This document shows positions 34,721 through 46,981 of a stretch of 64,000 nt of DNA, piece after piece. The notes below the pieces were generated by a model. The model was not told the DNA's origin. It worked only from the letters and a program-made list of their open reading frames with translations, and did not search any database. Position numbers and translations under genes: made by a program. The stretch's first letter is position 1; each line of letters begins with the position of its first letter. Source of the DNA: Lonicera japonica (Eukaryota; Streptophyta; Magnoliopsida; Dipsacales; Caprifoliaceae); NCBI GenBank assembly GCA_021464415.1, contig CM038470.1, positions 23,275,601 through 23,339,600 on the forward strand. Direction: 5' to 3'.

Positions 34721-37700
34721 ATGGAGCTTGACATGGACGCAATGGCGTCGGCGATAGGCATCTCCGTGCCGGTCCTCCGATTCCTTCTCTGCTTCCTCGC
34801 CACAATTCCGGTCAGCTTCTTCCACCGGTTCATTCCAGGAGGTCCGCCAGCCAAGCACTTCTACGCCGCCGCTACAGGTGCTATTCTCTCGTATCTCTCG
34901 TTCGGATTTTCGTCTAATCTCCACTTTTTGGTGCCTATGTTGATCAGCTATGCATCCATGGTGCTTTACCGGAGGAGATGCGGTCTCATCTCGTTTGTAT
35001 TGGCGCTAGGATATCTCATCGGATGGTAATGACTCTGGTTCCTTGGTTCGTGATGATAATTATTGCTTTGATTTGTGATTAGTGTTTGTATAGAATTGTG
35101 TAGTTTGTTGTTTTTTGCGCTTTACCTTTTTTATGGAGATTGGCTTGTTTGCTCTGTTTGGTTAGTCAGAAAAGTAGAACATTGGTATATTAGGGCTCTA
35201 GATTGGTTTACATGGGAAACTTCAAAATCTTCTAAGAATCTGATCAGTGGTTATACAAAATTATGTATAAAAGGAAAAAGAAAAGGCTATTTAGTCACTT
35301 TGTACATGAACATCATTGCATAATCCCTTGTGGTGCCGCCTCATCACCGTTCGTGTTGGCTCTAGGTTATCTTATTGGATGGTAACTAACAAATTTAGTT
35401 TTTAAGCACTGATGATGATTATTGTTTTGATTTGTGATTTGTGTGTAGAAAATTTTCTAGTTTGTTGCTTTTGGTGCTTTACCTTTTTATTGGAATTGCC
35501 TTGTTTGAATTATTTGGTTAGTGAGAAAAGCTAGGGAAAGTCGAACATTGGTATATTGGCCTCTAGATCAGTGTTTATACAAAATTAGGTAGTTTGTTCC
35601 TATTTCCCTTTAAATTTTAGTGGAGATTGGCTTCTTGATTGCTCTGTTTGTTAGTGAGAAAAGCTAGGGAAAGTAGAACATTGGTACATTGAAACTCTAG
35701 ATTGGTTTATTTGGGAGAATTTTTCAACTAATCAATGTTTATATAAATTAGGTAGTTTGATCTTTTTATTCCCTTCACCTTTTAATGGAAATTGGCTTGT
35801 TTGGTCTGCTTCGTTACTGAGAATAGCTAGGGAAAGTAGAACATTGGTATATTGGATCCCTAGATTGTTTATTTGGGATCTGAGAAAACTTCAATTTTCT
35901 TTTGGAGCCTGATCAGTGTTCAGAAAAATTATGTAGTTTGGTATTTTTTCCCCTTCACCTTTTAATGGAGATTGACTTGTTCACTGTGTTTGGTCAGTGA
36001 GAAAAGTTAGGGCAAGTAGAGCATTGGTATATTGGACCTCTAGATTGGTTTATCTGATTGACTGGGAAAACTTCAAAATTATCTTGGAACCTGATCTGTT
36101 CAGTTTTTATACCAAATTATATAGTTTTTTCCTTTTTCCCCTTCACCTTTTAATGGAGATTGGTTTGTTTGCTCTGTTTGGTTACTGAGAAAAGCTAGGG
36201 GGACTAGAACATTGGTATATTGGGCCTCCAGATTTGTTTATTTGGGACCCTAGAAAACTTCAAATTCTTCTTGGATTCTGATCAGGGTTTTTACAAAATT
36301 ATGTAGTTTGTTCTTTTCTTCTTCTTCACCTTTTTACGGAGATTGGCTTGTTTACCATGTTTGGTTACTAAGAAAAGGCTGGGATAGCTGGGTCTCTAGG
36401 TTCATTTTTTTGGGACCTAAAAATACTTCAAATTTTCTTTGAATTGATCATGCTACTATAGATTTGGTTTAATTTTGAGGAGAATGAGATTATGCTGCGG
36501 AAAAGGAAAATAAAGGCTATAATAGTCATTTTGTAAATGAACATCAATGCACAATCCCCCTGCTGTTTTTCATTCAAGCTAGAATCAATACTCCATTGAC
36601 CAAGTAAAAGTATTTCTTTTATAGACTTGGGCTGCGGATATATATCTATAAGAATCTGCATTTTTTCCTCATCAGAATTTTGAATTTTGGAACCTGAAAT
36701 TCCTGAAAAACCAGTTTGTTTGCTTTTGAGGGAATAAAACACTTGAGTAAGTGTTAAAGAATTATGAAGCACGGATTCATCTGAAGGGTCGCAGAGTCCA
36801 GTCGGGTGCGAATTGGGTGCGGCCCCAATTCGGCTCCGATTAAACAATGATTTGCACCCAAGAAGAATTGGAATTAATTAGTTAATTTTTTTTTTATCAG
36901 AAGCAAATGCTTTTATTGATATAAATAACAATACAAGCGAACTAATAAGAGTTATCTGGAGGACCAGAAGTCCACCACAACAGCACCCCAGAAAAGCAAA
37001 CAATCACTCTATTACAATATATTCTACAAAAATTGAAACCCCCAAAGTCTTTAGGTAAATAATCCCTACAGCTATATTTCAAAGCTGCACCCCAATCTCT
37101 GGATATATCAGATACAGATAAAGAGCCAAAATTCTGGATGAGAATGCCCAAAGAGAAGCCAATAACTCGATTTTATTTCGCACCTTCTGAGCCTCACAAA
37201 ATCTGTCTTCAAATATCCTAGCATTTGGTTCCTGCCACACACTCCAGGCTGCTGCCATACAACACCACCTCCACCGCAGCTAAGCACCATTCAATGGCCA
37301 AAAGATCATGGCATGAACTAGGCAGAGCTGCTATCAAATTGAACTCCATTCGAATCTTATTCCAAATAACTTGTGCAAATTGACAATGGATTAACACATG
37401 GTCAATGGATTCCATATCCCTCCTACAAAGAGTGCACCAAGACGGAGATATAACAAGATAAGGCTATCTAATTTGGAGCAAATCATACGTGTTGACCTTC
37501 TTCCAAGAAGCCAACCAAGTGAATACCTTTACCTTTGGTGGAATGCCAACTTTCCATATTGTTTTGTGAGGCACAAAGAGGGAATCATTTGGCGAATTGA
37601 TTAATAAATCGAAGTAGTTAATTTTAATTTCCGATTCAGCCAGGATTCTTCAGGATTCGAAAAGAGTCCAATTTCCTTTCCTTTTCTTTTTTTTTTTTTT

Positions 37701-40700
37701 AAGAAAAGAAAAAAATAGGAGTTTAACTTTTAACATATATATATAATAAGAAACTAGCCCCACAAAATCTTTCACGTCACTTTGAAATTCCAAAGCTTCT
37801 CAATATGACTTTAGCTTCCAAACCAAACACCAAACACAATCCCTCCAATGTCCAAACTCATAAACAGCAAAGAGAAGCTCTCCAAATGCGATTGATTCCT
37901 ACTTCGGGTTTCATCAATATCAAATTTCTTTTTCATCAATTTTCTTATTACCACTATGAAATCCTAATTTTCTTGTCATCACTGTGGAAACCCTATTACA
38001 TAATAGGTGGGTGTAATTTTGGTTTGTAATGTCATTGAAAGTGAAAACAATTGGCTGATGATGTTGCTGTACCCCTCTTTAAACTAATATATGACCATAT
38101 TGTACTACTTTTGTTTGAAACTTGTAATGGATTGTTACTTTCCAAATCTTCTTATTCTATTGCTTTTCATTCTCTTCCTATTTCATTGTGATCGTAGGTA
38201 ATTCTCAAACATGTAATCTAATTAATTAATGTAAGTTTATATTATTATTTTATTACCCCCTACACCCCCATCTTGTTATTTTGAAAATACTCGAATCGCC
38301 GCACCGAACCAAGTCGCACTTGAATCTCGCACCAGCATCCGTGCTTCATATTTAACACTCATTGTCCCAGATTAAGGGTCCACTTTTCCCAGAGTGCCGT
38401 TTGATTTTCCATCTGAGTATGAATTTTAAGAATTCAGATGTCAGATGTGTTAATGTGTGTTAAATTGGTAAAAAGTTAAGTGGTTAATGGCTAATTTGGG
38501 TCTGAATGATTAAGAGGCAGCCCAACGTCTTACTGTCATTAATAAGGTCTTAATGGTTGTATAATACCCATCTTTCCCTCAACCCAAGTATTATGGTTGT
38601 AAATTTAGAGGGAACCATAATTTTATTCCATAAAAATAAAGAAGAATACTAGGCACATTATATAGGAAATAACATCCTAACTCACCTAAACTACCTAACA
38701 AGGTGGGATTCTATCCACAACTAAAATACTATAAATAAATAAAAGAAATAATACTGAATTATCAATACTCCCCCTCAAGTTGGTGCGAAGATATCCGTCA
38801 GGCCCAACTTGCTCACTTGAAATTCGAACGGTTGCCTTAACAGGCCCTTGGTCAAAATATCTGCAACTTGTTGATTAGACGGAACAAAGGAGTACATATA
38901 ATTCCACCTTCTAGTTTCTCTTTGATGAAGTGCCTATCAATCTCAACATGTTTTGTCCTATCATGTAAGACCGGATTGTGGGCAATACTGATAGCAGCCT
39001 TGTTATCGCAGTATAGCTTCATCGGAAGACTTATTGGCCTTTTGAGTTCCTCTAAGACCCTTTGTAGCCACAGAACCTCACACACTCCTTGAGCCATTGA
39101 TCTAAACTCAGCTTCTGCACTGCTTCGAGCGACAACACTTTGCTTCTTGCTTCTCCATGTAACCAAGTTGCCCCAAAGAAATGTACAATAGCTAGACGTA
39201 GACCGTCTATCAGTAACCGAGCCAGCCCAATCAGCATCGGTGTACACCTCTATCCCTTTTTTATCGTTCTTCTTGAAGAACAGACCTTTCCCTGGGGAGC
39301 CTTTGAGGTAACGAAGAATACGGTACACCGCCTCTAGATGCTCTTCACATGGTGAGTGCATGAACTGACTAACCATGCTCACAGCGAAAGCAATGTCAGG
39401 GCACGTATGAGACAAGTAGATTAGTTTCCCAACTAACCTCTGGTATCTCCCTGTTTCGACTGGAACACCATCTTTAACATCTCCTAGCTTGGTACCCAGT
39501 TCTATGGGAGTATCCGATGGCTTACACCCACTCATCCCAGTTTCTGACAGCAGATCCAAAATATATTTCTGTTGTGATACTACAATACCACTTTTTGAGC
39601 GGGCCACCTCCATTCCAAGGAAGTATCGTAGATCACCAAGATCCTTAATCTCAAATTCTCTGGCAAGATTTCGCTTCAGGCGATTCATTTCTTCAACATC
39701 ATCCCCTGTCAAAATCATATCATCCACGTAAACAATGAGAACAGAAAGTTCGTTTCTTGTGGACGTTTTAGTGAAGAGGGTATGATCAGACTGCCCTTGA
39801 TTATACCCTTGGCCCTTGAGGAACTTCGTTAATCTTTCGAACCACGCTCTAGGGGATTGTTTAAGGCCATACAAAGACCTCTTTAACTTGCAGATTTTTG
39901 TCCTAAATTTCTCAGTAAAACCAGGAGGAGGTTCCATATAGACTTCCTCTTCTAGGTTTCCATTCAAGAAGGCGTTCTTCACATCTAACTGATTCAGAGG
40001 CCAGTCCAAGTTAGCTGCAACTGATAAGAGAACCCGAACTGTATTTAATTTTGCCACGGGAGAAAAAGTTTCGGAGTAGTCGACTCTATACGTTTGAGTG
40101 AAGCCTTTAGCCACCAGACGAGCCTTGTACCGTTCCACTGACCCATCTGAGTTATACTTCACAGTGAATACCCATTTACAACCAACCACTGTCTTTCCTT
40201 CTGGAAGGTTTACTTTCTCCCAAGTAGCATTCTTCTCCAGCGCTCTCATCTCCTCATACACCGCTTCTCTCCACTCCGGAACATTTAGAGCATCCTGAAC
40301 ATTGTTAGGAATAACCACATTCGACACACGAGAGATAAATGCAGAATAGGAGGGTGAGATATTTTTATATGACACAAAGTTCGAAATGGGATATTTGGGA
40401 GATTTCGTACACGCTCTGACTCCTTTTCTAAGAGCAATAGGGAGATCAAGTTGATCAGATTGAGTTGACTCGATATTGGTTTGAGAACTACCTTCAGGTA
40501 TCTCGGAAGAGTCATCGTGAGTATCATGATCCATCTCCAGGTTGGATTCTTGGGGTTGCAGAGGGATGGTTTCTTTCCTTCCTTGTTCTGGATTTTTCCT
40601 AGAATAAACAAGACCTTTATACCGTTTTGCACACATCTCTGGTCCATCGGTAGTCAGATTTTGGGATGACACTAACCCTGGTTGTTCACCATTACCAACA

Positions 40701-43700
40701 CAAGTATCTTCAACATTTAATTCATTTGTTTTCCCAGATTGTGTGTTAAAATTAGGTACTTGTTCATACAAAACATCAACGACTGAATTATCAAAACCGT
40801 AACCACCATCTTCACTCGTGCTCTCCCCTGAAGATGGGAGTTGTAATAGGACCGCCCCTCGAAGAATGTAACATCCATAGAAATGTATAATTTCTTGGAA
40901 ATCGGATCAAAACATTTATACCCTTTCTGATTTGTAGGATAGCCTACAAAAATACATTTGTGTGCCTTTGAATCAAGTTTAGAATTTTTGGGGTCATGAT
41001 TATGAACAAAAGCAACACTTCCAAATATTTTTAAGGGAATATCCCCTAATAACCGAGTGTTGGGAAATAGATCAGAAAGCAATTTTATAGGGGCTTTAAA
41101 TTTCAAAGTTCGTGTTGGAAGCCGATTAATAAGGTAAGTAGCAGTCAAAATAGCATCTCCCCAAAGGTATTTTGGAACTTTAGTTTGAAAAATTAGAGCA
41201 CGAGCAACTTCAAGTAAATGTCTATTTTTCCTTTCGGCAACTCCATTCTGTTGAGGAGTATAATTACAAGAACTTTGATGAATTATTCCATTTTTTACGA
41301 AAAAATCCCCTAGCATCTTATTAAAAAATTCTTTCCCATTATCACTCCGAAAAATTTGAATTTTGGTTTGAAACTGTGTGTGTATTATGGTATAAAAGTT
41401 TTGAAACACACTCCCAACTTCTGATTTTTCTTTTAAAAGAAAGACCCAACATACTCTAGTGTGGTCATCAATGAAAGTTACAAACCAACGTTTACCAGAC
41501 CAAGTGGGCACTCTGGAGGGACCCCAAACATCACTGTGAATCAAGGTGAAAGGTTGTGATTTCTTATATGGTTGAGACGGAAAGACCGTGCGTTGATGTT
41601 TTGCTAATTCACAAGATTCACACCGAAATTTAAGCAAATTTTTATTCATTAATAACTTGGGAAACAAATGCTTTAAATACTGAAAGTTTGGATGTCCTAA
41701 CCTATAATGCCATAACAAAATCTGACTATCACTAGAAACAGAAATAGAATTAAAACAAGTCTGCCGGTCTTGCCTTCCAGAGGTAGACCCATTATTGAAG
41801 AAGTAGAGACCCCCATCCTGTTTAGCAACCCCAATCGTCTTCCCTGAATTTGAATCCTGAAATTCACAATGAGAAGACCAAAAGTTTATTTGACAATTGA
41901 GATCAAGAGCTAATTTGCTAACAGATATAAGATTATACGATAAATTGGGGACATGTAAGACATCTGTAAGAGTGAGAGACGGGGAGACGATTATGGTTCC
42001 TTTGCCGGCAACCGCAGCGAATGAACCATCAGCAATTTTAACCTTTTGATTCCCTGCACATGGAGTATATGACGAAAAAAATTCCGAGATACCAGTCATG
42101 TGGTCAGTAGCCCCTGAATCTAATATCCAGTTGCTATGGGATTTGATACAGGCTATTGTAGCAGTAAACTTATTACCTGACTGAGCTATGGAACAGGAGG
42201 AGTAAGAGTTTCCTAAAGAATGGGTTTGAACCATTTTACACAGATGCTCAAATTGTTCTTTTGTGAATGGAAGTGGTTCTGAGGAAGATGGTTGCACTGA
42301 ATCTGCATTGCTTGCTTGGAATGCTCGAGTTCCTCCCCTCGTTTTGTTATCACGCTTCTTCCAATTTGCTGGTTTACCATGAAGCTTCCAGCAACTATCC
42401 CTAGTATGACCTGACCACTTGCAATGATCACACCACAATTTCTGCTTTCCTCCCCTCTTATCACTGTCTATGGCTTTGTCAAGGGCTACCAGTGCAGAGC
42501 CCTCACCATCTGTACGGGGCTCCCGTTCGTCTTTCAACATCACAGATCGTCGAGCCTCTTCTCTTCGTACCTCTGAAAATACCTCTCGGATAGTGGGCAA
42601 CGGTATTCTGCCTAAAATACGACCCCGAACTTCGTCTAGATCTTTGTTTAGTCCAGCCAAGAAGACAAACACCCGACCTCGCTCAACTTTCTTCTTGTAA
42701 CGAGCACTATCATTCGGGTTTTCCCACTCTTCAGTTTCAAACAAGTCCAACTCTTGCCATATGGCCATCATGTCATGGTAGTAGGCTGTAACCCTACGGT
42801 CTCCTTGTTGCATCTTCCACAACTGGTTATTAAGTTCGAACATTTGAGAATAGTTATCTAGATCCGAGTACGTTTCTTTAACCGCGTGCCAGATATCTTT
42901 AGCGGTCGGCAGGAACATATAGGGTTTACCAAGTCCAGTCTCCATGGAATTAATCAACCACGAGGTAACCATCGAGTTCTCCTCGCGCCAGGACTTAAAG
43001 CCTGGGTCATTAGATGGTGGTGGTACCACTTCACCATTCACATAACCTAATTTCCTTTTGCCGTCAATAAACAACCTCATTGACTGTGCCCATTCGAGAT
43101 AGTTTCTTCCATTCAACTTGTGACTGATATTCGCTACCGGATTTTCACTAACAGTATAGATAGAAGCAAACTGTGATATAGGATCTGAAGGTGTAGAAGA
43201 CGGGCTTGTGGTGGAACCACTAGCAGACTCTGTGAGACCCGGAGTACTAGCGCCCACCATAGCAAGTTTATAGTTCATATTTCCAGAGAATCAACGAATA
43301 AACAAACTCAGGACTGAATTATACTAATCTTGGAACAAAACCACAGCAACCAATCAACGAACCCGTTACAATAAATCTGGAATAACAAACCGAGCCAAAT
43401 CCAGACTGAATTAAACCAAACCAAGACTGGAATAAGGTGAAGAACAAGAAGACGACCGACCCTGTAAAATTTGGCAGCAATCGGAGCATCCACGCGCCTC
43501 CACGCGCGGTGGAGAGTGACGGCGCGTGAGATCCACGCGCAGAGGGCGGTGGCGCGTGTGGGCGCGTGCGGGGTCCGTTTCCGGCGATTCTTTCGGGGTT
43601 CTACTCGTCGGACAATTCCGACCAAGCCTGTGTGGTTGGATGTTTGGAAAGGCTAAGGATAACGCACGTCGATGAGAGAAAAACAGCGGCGGCGGGAAGG

Positions 43701-46700
43701 TTTTTGTATTGCTGGGCAGCGACTTGTGCTAGGATTTTCTATTGGCTAACCTAGGCTGCGTATGGGGTTCCTAACCTGCTCTGATACCATGTAAATTTAG
43801 AGGGAACCATAATTTTATTCCATAAAAATAAAGAAGAATACTAGGCACATTATATAGGAAATAACATCCTAACTCACCTAAACTACCTAACAAGGTGGGA
43901 TTCTATCCACAACTAAAATACTATAAATAAATAAAAGAAATAATACTGAATTATCAATAATGGTCATACTCTAGCAGATAAAAGAAGAGCAAAATGCTCT
44001 GAGTTATATGTTAATGTCTATTCAGATATTGCTTTCCGACAAAAAAGACTTCTGATTCAACGTTCAGACATCGTATTCAAAATTCAGATTTAGATAGCCA
44101 AAGAAACACCCCCCAAAAACAAACACAACTTTTGCATCTAATATCTGAAGTTCAGATTGTCTATATAACTCAAACAGCCCCTTAATTGAGCAGAATATGG
44201 TATCATTATTGTGATGCATGGGCTGTTTTGCCAGTGATCGCTTGCTTTGCTTGTATATTTGATACATTCTCTTCAGCTGATTTATTTTATTGATAAATTC
44301 AAGGGTGATATCTTCTTTCTGTATCTGAATTTATGGAACTTCCTTAAAATCCACTTTCTTTTTTTAATGTGTAGCCATGTCTACTACATGAGTGGAGATG
44401 CATGGAAGGAGGGAGGTATTGATGCTACTGGTAAGCATCCTCTTCCATGTTCTACTTCCTTTGCATTTCATCTTTTTGTTGAGGAAGTTCAATACTTCGA
44501 TAAGTTTTTACTCAGTTTCGCTGGGTTTCTCATTACTTTATTACTTTAATTTCCCCAGCACTTCTTATGACTTATTATGGTAAATGGTCAATGAGGAGTA
44601 ACTGGACTCTTTGGATATAGATTACTTTGAAGTAGCTAAATGAAGCTTTCTTCTTTGTTATGGGTTCACAGAAACATGAGTGAGTTCCTTAACTAGAGCT
44701 GGACAGCCCTGAAAATTTATTATTTCAATTTCTTGGTAGAAATATCAAGCTCACTGCTGCTTAATCCATGCAGAGAAAGTTTGATATGATTTATTTATTT
44801 TAAAATGGATGTGTCTGACTAATTCATATCACACAGGTTCAATATAAATTAGAAAAAGTAGAACCCAAATTCCTTGAGTGGGGTTATCAATATCATTCGA
44901 GGAACACTCCTTTTGAATACCTGCACTCTTCTATTCTTCTTTCCCATCAGATATATGACAATTTACCTTTTCCATTTCAATTGAAAATTTCTGGTTAACT
45001 ACAAATCTGTTTGTCTTTCTTTCAACGTGTAGGAGCCTTGATGGTGCTAACACTGAAAGTCATTTCGTGCGCGATTAATTACAATGATGGTTTATTAAAA
45101 GAGGAAGATCTACGAGAAGCACAAAAGAAAAACCGGTTGCTTAAGTTGCCCTCGTTGATTGAATACTTCGGTTACTGTCTCTGTTGTGGTAGTCACTTTG
45201 CCGGTCCAGTTTATGAAACGAAGGATTATCTAGAATGGACTGAAAAGAAGGGGGTAAGTTAATTATATTGTTTATTTTTATTTATTTACTCCCTTTGTCC
45301 CAATTTAAGAGTTCAATATTCCTTTTTCGGATGTTTCAAGTTAAGAGACCACTTTCCGTTTCAAAACGCAATCAACACACCAAAAGTCGTGATCGAAAGC
45401 AAGCTTTGTTCTAAACCATTATTTTGATGAATTTATTACATTCTTAAATTTTTTTTCCACACTTCCCCCGATTTTACATTATTATTTGAGATTCCTCCCT
45501 ATGCAGGCGACAAAGTCTAAGGATGATGAAAACAGGGCGATAAGTCAATAACTCTAATTTCACATATAAAATGGCGCACAAAGTCAAAGAAACCCTTCTT
45601 AAAAAATTGGAAGTCAAACATACTCTTAATTACGAATGAAGAGAGTATTTATTTATCTATTTTACATCTTGGTATTTAATAATTTTGCTTTTGTATTCAC
45701 TTTTATCTTTGCTAGATTTGGATGAAGTCAGAGAAGGGAAAATCGCCGTCACCTTATGGGGCAACAATTAGAGCTCTTCTTCAAGCTGCTTTCTGTATGG
45801 GCTTGTATATGTATTTGGTACCCCTTTTCCCACTTAATCGGTTCACCGATCCCGTGTACCAGGAATGGGGATTCTTCAAAAAGTTAGGTTACCAATACAT
45901 GGCCGGCTTTTCAGCTCGTTGGAAATATTATTTCATATGGTCAATATCAGAAGCTTCTATCATTATATCTGGGTTGGGTTTTAGTGGGTGGACAAATTCT
46001 TCTCCACCAAAACCCACATGGGACCGTGCAAAAAATGTCGACATATTGGGTGTTGAGTTGGCGAAGAGTGCAGTTCAGATACCGCTTGTGTGGAACATAC
46101 AAGTCAGCACTTGGCTCCGGCACTGTGAGTTTTCATTGCTTCTACTAGTTTTCTTCTGTGGCATATACTAGCTTAACCTGCACGTGCGATGTGTATCCTA
46201 CTTCTATACATTTCCTAACAGCTTAAGCTTTTGGGAGAGATGATTCATAACATGGTATTAGGGGTTGGTTTTCTGGGAGGTCCAAGGTTCAAGCCTTGGC
46301 ACCTCCATTCCCCATTTGTTAATCCGAAATTCGAAATTTTTTCCATAGAAGAAAGCCAAAATGAGTATGAGATGGAGAGTATCTCACGATATCCCTCAAC
46401 TTATTTTCCCTCTTCTCACCCAAATTAGTTGTTTCTGTTATCATTTTCCATGTTTCTATCAAACAGAGCCTAAAAGTATGATGGAGCCTTAAGAGCGGTT
46501 GAAATCGGTCTTGGCTTTACATAATAGTATATATACTAGATTACCTTGTACACGAGATGTGTGTGCAACTGGTATACATTTAATTTGAATTAAATAGTTA
46601 ACAAAAATTGTAAGTGGTCTAGTGGGTAGATAATTATTTAAACCTGGTATTAGCAAAGGTTCGAATCATATTGCAAGCATTTTTTTAATGAAAAAGAAGA

Positions 46701-46939
46701 TTGCAGGGGTAAAAGCACTGTCTGTCCTCAAAAGCAGTTGAAATTTCTTGGTGTATATTGACCCTTAAATAATGTTACTGAAGTCCAATCCAAATGGGAA
46801 CTACATGTAGGTCTCATATTCTAGAGCTATTGTTAGAAAAGTGCCATTAAAATGGGAACCACAGCTAGCTTCCTTTACTTACAGATTTCGTGAAACTTGT
46901 ATCCTTATTGGATCTATATTCTGATAATACTATTCCACA

Positions 46940-46981
<42 letters not shown>

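Larger units (their letters stand above)
38598..43959 (-). mobile_element. Complete Ty1/Copia retrotransposon (copy 2) in LPLAT intron 1
   Basis: Two 170-bp LTRs (38598-38767, 43790-43959) appear identical on reading. The 5-bp duplication ATGGT lies at 38593-38597 and 43960-43964. On the minus strand the primer binding site TGGTATCAGAGC (43789-43778), fully complementary to initiator tRNA-Met, abuts the 5' LTR, and the purine tract CTTGAGGGGGAG (38779-38768) abuts the 3' LTR. These fixed points make the LTR ends TA..CA rather than TG..CA. The element is 5362 bp and encodes gag-pol in one Copia order, broken by two single-base losses. Identical LTRs mean a very recent insertion. Confidence 0.95.
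38393..44181. mobile_element. MITE split by Copia copy 2
   Basis: The left end AGTGCCGTTTGATTTTCC and right end, inverted, AAGGGGCTGTTTGAGTT form imperfect terminal repeats. Both halves contain TTCAGAT-rich text (left 38430-38445; right 44020-44160). Removing Copia and one target duplication leaves about 420 bp. The superfamily is uncertain; the style suggests hAT or Mutator. Confidence 0.55.
35026..44374 (+). other. LPLAT intron 1, 9.35 kb composite of repeats
   Basis: In order it holds a tandem array (35040-36420), a TIR element with a nested LINE (about 36763-38350), a MITE (38393-44181) split by Copia copy 2, and a short remainder. The donor is GGATG|GTAATG and the acceptor AATGTGTAG|CC. 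For comparison, the other introns of the gene run from about 150 bp to 1.2 kb. Confidence 0.85.

Noticed and set aside
43485..43575. GC-rich patch that might be a CpG island or foreign insert
   Set aside because: It lies in the Copia copy 2 leader between the primer site and gag and is explained as part of that element.
46240..46310. tRNA-like text GGTTCAAGCCTTGG after TGGTATTAGGGG
   Set aside because: It lacks an A-box at the right spacing and a foldable acceptor stem. It may be a retroelement primer-site relic, too weak to list.
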